A stretch of DNA of 7,538 nt from Verrucomicrobiaceae bacterium. Lineage in GTDB: Bacteria > Verrucomicrobiota > Verrucomicrobiae > Verrucomicrobiales > Akkermansiaceae. Where the stretch lies: positions 1 to 7,538 of the forward strand of contig RPOS01000142.1 in the NCBI GenBank assembly GCA_003820635.1, given 5' to 3'. The notes beneath the pieces were generated by a model. It was not told where the DNA came from. It ran no database searches and saw only the letters and a list, made by a program, of their open reading frames with translations. The translations under genes were made by a program, and so were the position numbers. This document shows positions 1 through 6,085 of the stretch, one piece after another (positions within the stretch are counted from its first letter, which is position 1; each line of letters starts with the position of its first letter).

Positions 1-479
1 GAGCCGTCCTTGCCGGTGAAGTGCTGGATTTCGCCGCGGGCGGCCTTGGCGTAGAGGCCTTTGACGTCGCGTTTTTCGCAGGCTTCGTAGGAGGCTTTGA
101 CGTAAACCTCGAAGAGGTCCTCGCCGAGCAGGCCGCGGGCGAGATCGCGCAGTTCGCCGCGCGGGGTGATGGCGGAGACGAAGGTGACGATGCCTTGGGA
201 AACGAGGATTTTCGCAACTTCGGCAATGCGGCGGATGTTTTCGAGGCGGTCCTGGTCGGTGAAGCCGAGATTGGAATTGAGACCGCTGCGGATGTTGTCG
301 CCATCGAGGATGGTGGTGAAGCGGCCCTGTTGGTGGAGGACGCGCTCGGCGGCATTGGCGATGGTGGACTTGCCGGAGCCGGAAAGCCCGCAGAGCCAGA
401 CGACGATGCCGCGCTGGCCGAGGAGTTTTTCCTTGTCCTGGCGGGAGAGGAAGCGGTGGAACTCGGGGTGGATGTGCAT
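1..479 (-). CDS. cysC: Adenylylsulfate (APS) kinase, C-terminus cut off by the window edge
   Basis: APS kinase phosphorylates adenosine 5'-phosphosulfate with ATP to give PAPS, the donor for cytosolic sulfotransferases and an intermediate of sulfate assimilation. The visible 159 residues carry a Walker A loop GLSGSGKST (31-39), the nucleotide and APS segment DGDNIRSGLNSNLGF (59-73), DRLENIRR (77-84) and the late motif KGLYAKAARGEI (140-151) followed by HFTG. This is about four fifths of a normal protein of roughly 200 residues; the rest lies before base 1. One oddity is that the usual I-S-P motif, whose Ser is phosphorylated in the E. coli enzyme, reads I-T-P (104-106). The ATG at 479 gives a normal N-terminus. 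No Shine-Dalgarno precedes it; a 7-bp repeat leader abuts it instead. It lies 97 bp downstream of a toxin gene. No cysD or cysN is visible, so a role in sulfating a polysaccharide is inferred from the neighbours. Confidence 0.95.
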   Translation of the reverse strand, partial: MHIHPEFHRFLSRQDKEKLLGQRGIVVWLCGLSGSGKSTIANAAERVLHQQGRFTTILDGDNIRSGLNSNLGFTDQDRLENIRRIAEVAKILVSQGIVTFVSAITPRGELRDLARGLLGEDLFEVYVKASYEACEKRDVKGLYAKAARGEIQHFTGKDG

Positions 480-518
480 GGCTGGAGACTCAAGACTTCA
501 AGACGCAAGACGCAAGAA
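480..518 (-). repeat. Heptad-repeat leader directly before cysC (copy A of a shared 39-bp block)
   Basis: On the plus strand this is an imperfect run of 7-8 bp units, caagact / caagacg / caagacg / caagaa, ending next to the cysC start codon. It matches 5713-5751 at 33 of 39 positions without gaps, and both copies end exactly at the ATG of a biosynthetic gene. Beyond base 518 the similarity becomes weak. In the mRNA sense it is pyrimidine-rich (CTTGCGT-like units) and has no Shine-Dalgarno. Its function is unknown: it may be a dispersed intergenic repeat or a translational or regulatory leader. Confidence 0.8.
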
Positions 519-576
519 AAGACGCCGGAAAGATGGTGATGGGTGAAAGCGCGGCCGGAATCGGAAGGCCGGAAGG

Positions 577-858
577 TCATTCCAGCAGACGGCTGTGGAA
601 CACCTCGTAGATCCATTTCCGGGACCCGGCATGGATGCATGTGATCACCCGCCGGCCGTCGATGATCTCATACTCGAAGACCACCCTGTGGGAGCCGACG
701 CGGAGGCGGTGATAACCCTCCAATTCGTCGGTGAGCGACTTGATGTCGCCCTGCTCCCGTGCGAGGCGCTTGATCGCAAGCCGGATGGCGTGGCGCGGTT
801 TGGGTGCGAGGCAGCGCAGGTAATCCAGCACCTCGCCCTGGATGCGCACCGTGATCAT
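577..858 (-). CDS. RelE/ParE superfamily toxin
   Basis: A 93-residue protein with the RelE/ParE-fold pattern: an N-terminal strand (MITVRIQGEV), two helices rich in Arg and Lys (residues 18-36), LTDELEGYHRLRVGSHRVVF (42-61), and a closing strand ITCIHAGSRKWIYE (72-85). The family inhibits growth either by mRNA cleavage in the ribosome (RelE) or by gyrase poisoning (ParE). The sequence alone does not decide between these. Its start overlaps the antitoxin stop as ATGA (855-858), which indicates translational coupling. The in-frame reading up to 1110 is only antitoxin sequence in another frame, so the ATG at 858 is chosen. It is the second gene of a two-gene cassette lying between ugd and cysC. 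Confidence 0.88.
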   Translation of the reverse strand: MITVRIQGEVLDYLRCLAPKPRHAIRLAIKRLAREQGDIKSLTDELEGYHRLRVGSHRVVFEYEIIDGRRVITCIHAGSRKWIYEVFHSRLLE

Positions 859-1103
859 AACGCGTCGAGCGCGGAGAGTTCGTGATAGACGGCAGTGCCT
901 TCCCGGTGCTTGCGGATGGCCGCCATGGCCTTGGGGTCGGCGAGAAGCTCCATGGTTTCCGCGATGGCCTCCATGCGTTCGATCGAGACCAGCACGGCCA
1001 CGGCGCGGCCCTGCTTGGTGATGGTCACCGGATGGTCGGCCGCTTCGTCCACCAGCGAGGAGAACTTCTGTTGTGCGGTCTTGATCGAGTAGGTATCGGC
1101 CAT
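855..1103 (-). CDS. Phd/YefM family antitoxin
   Basis: An 82-residue antitoxin. The N-terminal half is a Phd/YefM DNA-binding domain: YSIKTAQQKFSSLVDEA (5-21) followed by the strand pair PVTITKQGRAVAVLVS (25-40), the usual hallmark of the fold. The acidic, less ordered C-terminus (about 50-82) would wrap the toxin. Such antitoxins neutralise the partner toxin and repress their own promoter, with repression modulated by the toxin:antitoxin ratio. The ATG at 1103 is the first residue of the conserved domain; the 72-codon upstream extension is Arg/Pro-rich shadow of ugd and is rejected. Its coding sequence overlaps the toxin by 4 bp. It begins 68 bp after ugd, with no Shine-Dalgarno and no clear promoter visible to me in the gap. 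Confidence 0.9.
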   Translation of the reverse strand: MADTYSIKTAQQKFSSLVDEAADHPVTITKQGRAVAVLVSIERMEAIAETMELLADPKAMAAIRKHREGTAVYHELSALDAL

Positions 1104-1171
1104 GCGGCAAATGTCAGCCGTTTTTTGCAGAAAGGGAAGACGGAATTGCGGCGTGGGCTGAAACTTCCGCG

Positions 1172-2560
1172 TCACCCGCCCTTGCCGATGGTGAAGGCGT
1201 CGAAACCGTGCGCCTTGAGGGTGGCGGTGGGGAGGATGGCGCGGCCGTCGAAGACAAAGGCGGGCTTGAGCATCAGTTCGTGGATGCGGGCGAAGTCGAG
1301 GTCGCGGAACTCGTCCCATTCGGTAAGGGCGACCAGCGCATGGGCGTCCTTGAGGGTGGCGTAGGGATCGAGGTGGATTTCGAGGTTGGACTCGATGAGG
1401 CTGGTGGGGACTTTGGCGTTGGCGAGATCGTGGCGGATGGTTTCGGGATCGACGCGCGGATCGTAGATGGAGAGGTGGGCGTGCTCGCGCAGCAGGTCGC
1501 GGCAGACGTGGATGGCGGGTGATTCGCGGGTGTCGTTGGTGTCCTTCTTGAAGGCGAAGCCGAGGATGGCGATGCGCTTGCCGTTGACGGTGTTGAACAG
1601 GGTGCGAACGATTTTCTCGACGAAGCGGGATTTCTGCCAGTCGTTGAGTTCCACGACCTGGCGCCAGTAATCGGCGACCTTGGGCAGGCCGAAGGATTCG
1701 CAGAGGTAAACGAGGTTGAGGATGTCCTTCTGGAAGCAGGAGCCGCCGAAGCCGACGGAGGACTTGAGGAACTTCGGGCCGATGCGCGAGTCGCTGCCGA
1801 TGGCGCGTGCGACTTCATCGACATCGGCGCCGGTGGCCTCGCAGAGGGCGGAGATCGAGTTGATGGAGGAGATGCGCTGGGCGAGGAAGGCGTTGGCGAC
1901 GAGTTTGGAAAGTTCGGACGACCAGAGGTTGGTGGTGATGATGCGTTCGCGCGGGATCCAGCGGGCGTAGATGGAAACGAGGGACTCGACCGCGGAGCTG
2001 CCGGCGGCGTCTTGCTCGCCGCCGATGAGGATGCGGTCCGGGTTTTCGAGGTCGGCGATGGCGGTGCCCTCGGCCAGGAATTCGGGGTTGGAAAGCACCT
2101 CGAAGGAGGCGTCCGGCGAGGAATTGGCGGCGAGGATGGTGCGGATGGCGCTGGCGGTTTTAACCGGGATGGTGCTCTTTTCGACGATGATCTTGTGGCC
2201 CTCCGATACCTCCGCGATGAGGCGGGCGGCGGACTCCACGTAGCGGAGGTCGGCCGCGCGCCCGGCACCGATCCCGTAGGACTTGGTGGGTGTGCCCACC
2301 GAGACGAAGATCAGGTCGGCGGCGGCGATGGCGGAGCGGATGTCGGTGGTGAAGTGCAGGTTGCGGCCGCGCGCGCAGGTGACCACGGCATCGAGGCCGG
2401 GCTCATAGACCGGCAGCTCATCGGAGTTCCAGGCTTCGATGCGCTGTTCATTCATGTCGCAGACGGTGACCTGGATGTCGGGGCACTTGGCGGCGATCAT
2501 GGCCATGGTGGGGCCGCCGACATAGCCGGCGCCGAGGCAGCAGATGGATTGGATGGGCAT
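1172..2560 (-). CDS. ugd: UDP-glucose 6-dehydrogenase, eukaryote-like type
   Basis: This enzyme oxidises UDP-glucose to UDP-glucuronate with two NAD+, feeding uronic acid, xylose or galacturonate residues into polysaccharides. The 462-residue protein is complete. It has an NAD-binding loop LGAGYVGG (9-16), YEPGL (52-56), the central NPEFLAEG (158-165), the helix [20 protein letters not shown] (216-235), the catalytic loop [11 protein letters not shown] (269-279) with nucleophile Cys275, and [13 protein letters not shown] (335-347) in the UDP-binding domain. Length and motif wording follow the animal and plant enzymes, offset by one residue from human UGDH, more than the shorter Ugd of E. coli. 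The ATG at 2560 is chosen because the Rossmann fold begins right after it. A 131-codon in-frame extension upstream is Pro/Arg-rich and runs antisense-like over the rpn repeat, so it is not coding. It is followed 68 bp later by the Phd/ParE cassette. Confidence 0.96.
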   Translation of the reverse strand: MPIQSICCLGAGYVGGPTMAMIAAKCPDIQVTVCDMNEQRIEAWNSDELPVYEPGLDAVVTCARGRNLHFTTDIRSAIAAADLIFVSVGTPTKSYGIGAGRAADLRYVESAARLIAEVSEGHKIIVEKSTIPVKTASAIRTILAANSSPDASFEVLSNPEFLAEGTAIADLENPDRILIGGEQDAAGSSAVESLVSIYARWIPRERIITTNLWSSELSKLVANAFLAQRISSINSISALCEATGADVDEVARAIGSDSRIGPKFLKSSVGFGGSCFQKDILNLVYLCESFGLPKVADYWRQVVELNDWQKSRFVEKIVRTLFNTVNGKRIAILGFAFKKDTNDTRESPAIHVCRDLLREHAHLSIYDPRVDPETIRHDLANAKVPTSLIESNLEIHLDPYATLKDAHALVALTEWDEFRDLDFARIHELMLKPAFVFDGRAILPTATLKAHGFDAFTIGKGG

Positions 2561-2609
2561 GGGAAGTGGAAACTCGGGAGTCAGAAGCGGGTGTTTGGTG
2601 ACAGTGTGA

Positions 2610-2651
2610 GGCGCGTGCGGAAGCGCCGCCGCCGGCCCCCTGTATGAGGGG
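2610..2651 (-). other. GC-rich hairpin-forming stretch between rpn and ugd
   Basis: Two small inverted repeats lie in the 169-bp gap between the rpn stop and the ugd start: GGCGC (2610-2614) with GCGCC (2623-2627), and CCCC (2637-2640) with GGGG (2648-2651). They could fold in RNA from either strand. No U-tract follows on the minus strand, so an intrinsic terminator is not supported. I see no gene, clear promoter or other repeat in the rest of the gap. Confidence 0.3.
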
Positions 2652-2729
2652 CGGCGGGTGTCATGGCGAGGCGGAAATGCGACCGCTCGAAGACGTGGCG
2701 GGGGAGGAACCGGCCGAGGGACGGTGGTG

Positions 2730-3698
2730 CTACAACATGGAAGCGAACTCCTCAATGGAAGCCGCCTCAAGAGAGGCGCGATGCAGGCGAAGCAGGTGCT
2801 CTTCGTCATGAATCGCGGTGATGGCCCCAACCAATCCGGACGGAACGTGCCCCAAACGCACCCGCAGGTTTTCAATGAGCAGTTTCTGGAGACCTTCCTG
2901 ACGACCTTCCTGACGACCTTCCTGGCGGCCTTCCTGGCGATATTGTTGAGCAAGGGTCATGGCGGTATGTTGAATTTCAGGGTTGGTGACGGTGATCACC
3001 TTATGATCGAAGGCGGCTTTGTCAACGTCGGCATCCAGGATATAGCGGATGAGCAGTTCGATGATTTCCCGTGGCACCCGCAGGAACAGCGATTCATCCC
3101 ACACGGCGTCCGAGAGCAGTTTTTCGATTCGTTCGGCCTTCATCACGCGCAGGGTCAGGATGCCTGCGGGGGTGCCGCGGATGGCTTCGAATTCGAGACC
3201 GGCGAGCTGGACGAGACGGAAGGTGAAATCCGGGAAATGACCGGAGAGTTCGGCGGCGTGCGCTTCCGGAATATCGAGCAGGGAGGCGAAGCGCGGCGAG
3301 ATTTGCCATAACTCGGCATTCTGGGCGAGCACCACAGGGAGAATCACCGGGAGGCGTTGGTGCTGGGGATGGGATTTGCGCCAGGCTTCCCAGATGCGCA
3401 CTTGATAGCGCAGCAAGCGCAGTCCGATCCATGGATCCGGGGAGAGCTGATGTTCGAAGAGCAGATAAACGAAGCTCCCGGCCCCGCCGAGTGTTGCGGA
3501 AAAGAGCAGGTCGCTCTCGCTGTGGCGATAGTGCGAGTCCACGAACGATCCCGGCTCCAGACGCAGGCTGTCCCAGTCGATGGCGGAGGAGAGTGCGGTG
3601 GGGATTTCCCAGCGGAGAAAGGCGGCGGCGGTGGTGGGGTCGCCAAAGGCGCTCTTGAAGAGTTTGTCGTGAGGCTGGTGAAGCGCTTCGTCGGACAT
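2730..3698 (-). CDS. Rpn family recombination-promoting nuclease / YhgA-like putative transposase
   Basis: A 322-residue protein of the Rpn (YhgA-like, formerly 'transposase_31') family. These are PD-(D/E)XK-fold DNA endonucleases; the E. coli members promote RecA-independent horizontal gene recombination. The family-typical opening [12 protein letters not shown] lies at 10-21. The nuclease core is visible as ESDLLFS (61-67, Asp63) and LFEHQ (80-84, Glu82 and Gln84), then [13 protein letters not shown] (94-106). A hydrophilic C-terminal tail contains four RQEG units (254-269) encoded by a 12-bp tandem repeat. The ATG at 3698 was chosen. A TTG at 3707, adding three residues, has a better-spaced AAGGA and could be the real start. 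The gene sits alone between wecG and ugd and is unlikely to take part in sugar metabolism; it looks like an accessory insertion. No terminal inverted repeats or target duplication were seen. Confidence 0.9.
   Translation of the reverse strand: MSDEALHQPHDKLFKSAFGDPTTAAAFLRWEIPTALSSAIDWDSLRLEPGSFVDSHYRHSESDLLFSATLGGAGSFVYLLFEHQLSPDPWIGLRLLRYQVRIWEAWRKSHPQHQRLPVILPVVLAQNAELWQISPRFASLLDIPEAHAAELSGHFPDFTFRLVQLAGLEFEAIRGTPAGILTLRVMKAERIEKLLSDAVWDESLFLRVPREIIELLIRYILDADVDKAAFDHKVITVTNPEIQHTAMTLAQQYRQEGRQEGRQEGRQEGLQKLLIENLRVRLGHVPSGLVGAITAIHDEEHLLRLHRASLEAASIEEFASML
2891..2938 (-). repeat. Four 12-bp tandem repeats inside rpn (RQEG repeat)
   Basis: The plus strand shows gaccttcctgac at 2891-2902 and 2903-2914, gaccttcctggc at 2915-2926 and ggccttcctggc at 2927-2938. 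Each unit encodes Arg-Gln-Glu-Gly on the minus strand. Because 12 is a multiple of 3, gain or loss of units changes tail length but not the reading frame. Similar REG/QEG tails are common near the C-terminus of this nuclease family. Confidence 0.93.
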
Positions 3699-3713
3699 GG
3701 TGGCCAATGCCTA

Positions 3714-3718
3714 TCCTT
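3714..3718 (-). promoter_or_regulatory. Shine-Dalgarno-like AAGGA upstream of rpn
   Basis: The minus strand reads AAGGA here. It lies 6 nt before a TTG (3705-3707) and 15 nt before the ATG (3696-3698), both in the rpn frame. The spacing favours the TTG; codon preference and the family-typical N-terminus favour the ATG. No other gene in the window has so clear a motif. Confidence 0.4.
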
Positions 3719-3741
3719 GTGGCATGGACAGGGCAAGCGAC

Positions 3742-3765
3742 CATCGCGGCATCGCAGCATCACGC
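3742..3765 (-). repeat. Three imperfect 8-bp units in the rpn leader
   Basis: The plus strand reads catcgcgg (3742-3749), catcgcag (3750-3757) and catcacgc (3758-3765). This short array lies between the wecG stop and the rpn start. It has the same unit size as the array before wecG but a different sequence. Confidence 0.5.
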
Positions 3766-3772
3766 GTGCGCC

Positions 3773-4531
3773 TCAATTCCGCGCGATATCCCGGATGAGA
3801 TGCCAGAGGAAGAGCGAGTTGTAGGTGAAGTAGCGTTTGAAAAGCCGGCGCGGTTCCATGGCGAGGCGGTAGGCCCATTCGAGGCCGATTTTCTGGAGCA
3901 TGGGTGGCGATTGTTTCACCTCGCCGGCGTGGAAGGCGAAGGCCGCGCCGATGCCGAAATAAACGCCTGGCGGCAGGCGGTCCTTGTTTCGGGCGATCCA
4001 GTGTTCCTGTTTCGGGCAGCCGAGGCCGACCCAGATCAGGTTAGCGCCGGAGGAACGGATCATCCCGCAGACGCGGTCGAATTCGTCCGGCGGCCACTCG
4101 CCAAAGGGCGGCGAATGCATGCCGGCGATCGCTGCGCCGGGAAAACGCGCTGCGAAGACCTCGCGGAGCTTGTCGAGCGTGGACTGTCTGCCGCCTAACA
4201 GGAAATGCCTGAATTCCGCCCGGCCCTGTGTGGCCTTGAGGGTTTCGAGCATCAGGGTCGGGCCATAGACGCGATCGGGAATCCGTCGTTCCGGGGGCAG
4301 TTGCCGGTTGAGTGCCCAGACCAGCGGCATGCCGTCGGGGACGATCAGGTCGAAGCGGCGCATCGTTTCCCCGAAGGCCGCGTCGCTGCGGGCGAGCGCA
4401 GCGACGTGGGTGTTGGCGGCCTCGACGGCGTAGGCGCGGTCTGCATCCGCTGCGTGTGTTAGAATCCACTCCACTGCGCCCTCATAGGTGGTGGCGGCAA
4501 CGGGCAGGCCGATGACGGGGAGGGTGTGCAT
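3773..4531 (-). CDS. WecG/TagA/CpsF family glycosyltransferase
   Basis: Members transfer N-acetylmannosaminyl or other sugar residues from a nucleotide sugar to a polyprenyl-diphosphate-linked sugar on the inner face of the membrane, an early step in enterobacterial common antigen, teichoic acid or exopolysaccharide assembly. The 252-residue protein shows AANTHVAALARSD (38-50), VPDGMPLVWA (64-73) with Asp66 at the position of the proposed catalytic Asp of TagA, LLGG (111-114), WVGLGCPKQEHWI (167-179), FGIGAAFAFHAGE (192-204) and the basic C-terminal segment EWAYRLAMEPRRLFKRYF (218-235), which in this family mediates membrane association. The usual FDFHAG reads FAFHAG. Donor and acceptor cannot be told. 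The ATG at 4531 places the conserved start MHTLPVIGLPV correctly. An in-frame ATG at 4621 would add 30 residues translated from the 8-bp array and is considered less likely. It begins 98 bp after the fusion gene and is probably cotranscribed with it. Confidence 0.93.
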   Translation of the reverse strand: MHTLPVIGLPVAATTYEGAVEWILTHAADADRAYAVEAANTHVAALARSDAAFGETMRRFDLIVPDGMPLVWALNRQLPPERRIPDRVYGPTLMLETLKATQGRAEFRHFLLGGRQSTLDKLREVFAARFPGAAIAGMHSPPFGEWPPDEFDRVCGMIRSSGANLIWVGLGCPKQEHWIARNKDRLPPGVYFGIGAAFAFHAGEVKQSPPMLQKIGLEWAYRLAMEPRRLFKRYFTYNSLFLWHLIRDIARN

Positions 4532-4540
4532 GGGGTAAAT

Positions 4541-4596
4541 GCTGAAACGCTGAAACGCTGAAACGCTGAAATGCTGAAATGCTGAAATGCTGAGAC
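4541..4596 (-). repeat. Seven 8-bp tandem repeats in the wecG leader
   Basis: Seven consecutive 8-bp units on the plus strand: gctgaaac three times (4541-4564), gctgaaat three times (4565-4588) and one gctgagac (4589-4596). The array ends 9 bp from the wecG ATG. The unit length is not a multiple of 3. An ATG at 4621, 9 bp after the stop of the preceding gene, reads through the whole array in the wecG frame at the present copy number. Confidence 0.95.
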
Positions 4597-4629
4597 ATCT
4601 GGCCGAAGGCGACCGAAACATTGGCTTGC

Positions 4630-5712
4630 TCACACCCGGCAAAACGGTTCCACGGCGCGCAGGTCCGGCGTGTTGGCGACGGCAGCGTCGCGGGCGGAGG
4701 ACTCGGTAAACAAATAGAGCGCATAGCCGCCGTAGCCGCCGCCGCAGTATTTGCGGGCGATGGAGCCTTTGAGCTCCGGCAGCGGTGCCATGCCTTCGTC
4801 GAGCTGGCTGCCATGATAGAGGTTCACGGCTTCGGCGAGTTTGGCGATGTCGGCCTGCAGCACGCCTGCGCGGGCGATGCGGGCGCTTTGCGCGATGCGG
4901 CCATAGTCGCGCGGGTGGTCGGCCACGCCCGGTGTGTCGTGGCTGGTGCCGGTCCAGTAGATGGCCATCCGGCCGATGAGAAAGTCGCCGTTGTGCTTGA
5001 AGTCGAGCACGGGCATTTGGCCTGAACGCCAGACGCAGAGGCCGGTTTCACGGATCACCGCGGGGTCCTGCCAGCCGACGCCAAGATCGATTTCGGAATC
5101 CACGCCATCGCGGCCGTTGAGCAAGGCCCAGGCGCCACTGCCGCCGAGGCCGGCTTGTTTTTCATAAGGCCACTCGCGCAGCGAAACGAGCGGCGAGACC
5201 GCGCAGTTGACGACGAACTCGCCGGGGCGGGCGAAGCGCGGCACGTCGAGCCAGCCGCCGGCGAAGTCCACCCGCAGCGGGGCCTCGGTGGGTGCCTGCA
5301 CCCAGCGCACGATCGATGAGGTCGAGACCGGCTCGAAGCGCGGCGGGGTCTTGGGCAGGATGGTGTATCTCGCGCCAACCTTGGCACATAACTCGCGTTT
5401 CACATCGCCGTATTTGTCGTCCTCGGTGACGATGAGAAAGTCGGGTCGGATGCGCAGGAAATCGTCCTCGAAGTCGAGCCCTTCCTTGTGGCCGTGGGTG
5501 ATGATCACCTCGTCGATCATGCGCAGGCCCAGCAACAGCGCCTGCTTGTGCTCGTCTGGAATCGACGGCTTGCGGCGCTTGTGGTGCCACAGCACCTCGG
5601 CGGAGGCGAAGGAGACAATGAGATAATCACCGAGCGCGCGCGCCTCCTCGAAGAACTGGAGGTGGCCGGCGTGGAGGATGTCATAACATCCGGAAACGAA
5701 GACTTTTTTCAT
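4630..5712 (-). CDS. Fusion of HxGH-type nucleotidyltransferase and compact GHMP-type sugar kinase
   Basis: A 360-residue two-domain protein. Residues 1-138 are a cytidylyltransferase-like domain: GCYDILHAGHLQFF (8-21) with the catalytic HxGH at 14-17, the KRRKPS loop (45-50), and VSTSSIV (129-135), equivalent to the ISTS motif of TagD and HldE. Residues 144-360 resemble GHMP sugar kinases of the HddA type: APLRVDFAGGWLD (144-156), GLGGSGAWALLNG (188-200), GWQDPAVI (213-220) with Asp216, IYWTGTSHDT (251-260) and KYCGGGYGGYALYLF (321-335). The distance between the first two kinase motifs is far shorter than in the usual family of about 300 or more residues. By analogy with bifunctional HldE and Fkp it may make a sugar-1-phosphate and then the nucleotide sugar. 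The sugar and the nucleotide are unknown. The ATG at 5712 starts exactly at the Rossmann strand and follows a 39-bp repeat leader. wecG follows 98 bp after its stop. Confidence 0.87.
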   Translation of the reverse strand: MKKVFVSGCYDILHAGHLQFFEEARALGDYLIVSFASAEVLWHHKRRKPSIPDEHKQALLLGLRMIDEVIITHGHKEGLDFEDDFLRIRPDFLIVTEDDKYGDVKRELCAKVGARYTILPKTPPRFEPVSTSSIVRWVQAPTEAPLRVDFAGGWLDVPRFARPGEFVVNCAVSPLVSLREWPYEKQAGLGGSGAWALLNGRDGVDSEIDLGVGWQDPAVIRETGLCVWRSGQMPVLDFKHNGDFLIGRMAIYWTGTSHDTPGVADHPRDYGRIAQSARIARAGVLQADIAKLAEAVNLYHGSQLDEGMAPLPELKGSIARKYCGGGYGGYALYLFTESSARDAAVANTPDLRAVEPFCRV

Positions 5713-5751
5713 GGGTAAAGACACAAGACTTGAAGACACAAGACGCAAGAA
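5713..5751 (-). repeat. Heptad-repeat leader directly before the fusion gene (copy B of the shared 39-bp block)
   Basis: The second copy of the block at 480-518, identical at 33 of 39 positions and also ending at a start codon. The plus strand contains cacaagact, gaagaca and caagacgcaagaa units. It lies in the 103-bp gap between the yoeB stop and this gene. The last bases before the ATG, TTTACCC in the mRNA sense, resemble the TTTACCCC directly before the wecG ATG. No Shine-Dalgarno is present. I see nothing else in the gap beyond weak similarity to the remainder of the parE-cysC gap. Confidence 0.8.
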
Positions 5752-5815
5752 TAGAGGGACGGAAGTATGGTTGTCGCGTTTGCGGATTGGCTTGCTGGAG
5801 GTGGGGTTTTGGCGA

Positions 5816-6085
5816 TCAGTAATGATAGCGTGCCTGGGCGAAGAGGATGCGGTCGTCCTTCACGCGATAGACGAGGCGGTGTTCCTGGGTGATGCGGCGT
5901 GACCAAATTCCCGGACCAAGATGAGGCAGCGGTTCGGGTTTGCCGATTCCGGCGAATGGATCGCGCCGGATCGCCTCGATCAATTCCAGAATCCGCAGTG
6001 CCGTCTTGCGTTCGGTAGCGTACCAATGTGCCAAATCCTCGAGGAAATCGCGGTCAAAAACAAGGCTGCGGGCCGTGGGATTCAT
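5816..6085 (-). CDS. yoeB: Txe/YoeB family addiction-module toxin
   Basis: An 89-residue toxin that matches E. coli YoeB across its length. YoeB binds the ribosomal A site and cleaves mRNA, stopping translation. The conserved block GKPEPL (48-53) contains Glu51, SRRITQEHRLVY (62-73) contains Arg70, and the C-terminus ARYHY ends in His88 and Tyr89. These correspond to catalytic Glu46, Arg65, His83 and Tyr84 of the E. coli enzyme, so the toxin looks active. Its ATG overlaps the antitoxin stop (ATGA, 6082-6085), implying translational coupling. It lies 103 bp upstream of the nucleotidyltransferase-kinase fusion gene. Confidence 0.96.
   Translation of the reverse strand: MNPTARSLVFDRDFLEDLAHWYATERKTALRILELIEAIRRDPFAGIGKPEPLPHLGPGIWSRRITQEHRLVYRVKDDRILFAQARYHY

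Noticed and set aside
21..539. Plus-strand open frame of 172 codons over cysC
   Set aside because: It lies antisense to an unmistakable APS kinase, its translation is Gly/Ala/Asp/Glu-rich with no family pattern, and it continues into the heptad repeat; this is typical shadowing in GC-rich DNA.
1105..1126. CGGC/GCCG hairpin followed by six T on the plus strand, resembling an intrinsic terminator
   Set aside because: The stem is only 4 bp and it points along the plus strand, where no gene is supported. On the minus strand it lies between ugd and the antitoxin without a following T-run.
1273..2268. 331-codon minus-strand frame inside ugd
   Set aside because: A Ser/Pro/Thr-rich frame shadow of ugd with no recognisable domain.
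2610..2651. Rho-independent terminator after rpn
   Set aside because: The short GC stems are present but no U-tract follows in the minus-strand sense, so only hairpin potential is recorded.
2561..2953. 131-codon N-terminal extension of ugd
   Set aside because: The extension is Pro/Arg-rich, starts in the antisense of the rpn 12-bp repeat (giving a periodic Arg-Lys-Val-Val peptide) and overlaps the real end of rpn. The Rossmann fold begins right after the ATG at 2560.
2730..3707. Insertion sequence around the 'putative transposase' gene
   Set aside because: The protein is an Rpn-type nuclease rather than a DDE transposase, and I found no terminal inverted repeats or target-site duplication around it.
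4541..4596. CRISPR-like array
   Set aside because: Units are 8 bp and directly adjacent with no spacers, and no cas genes are present; it is a simple tandem repeat.
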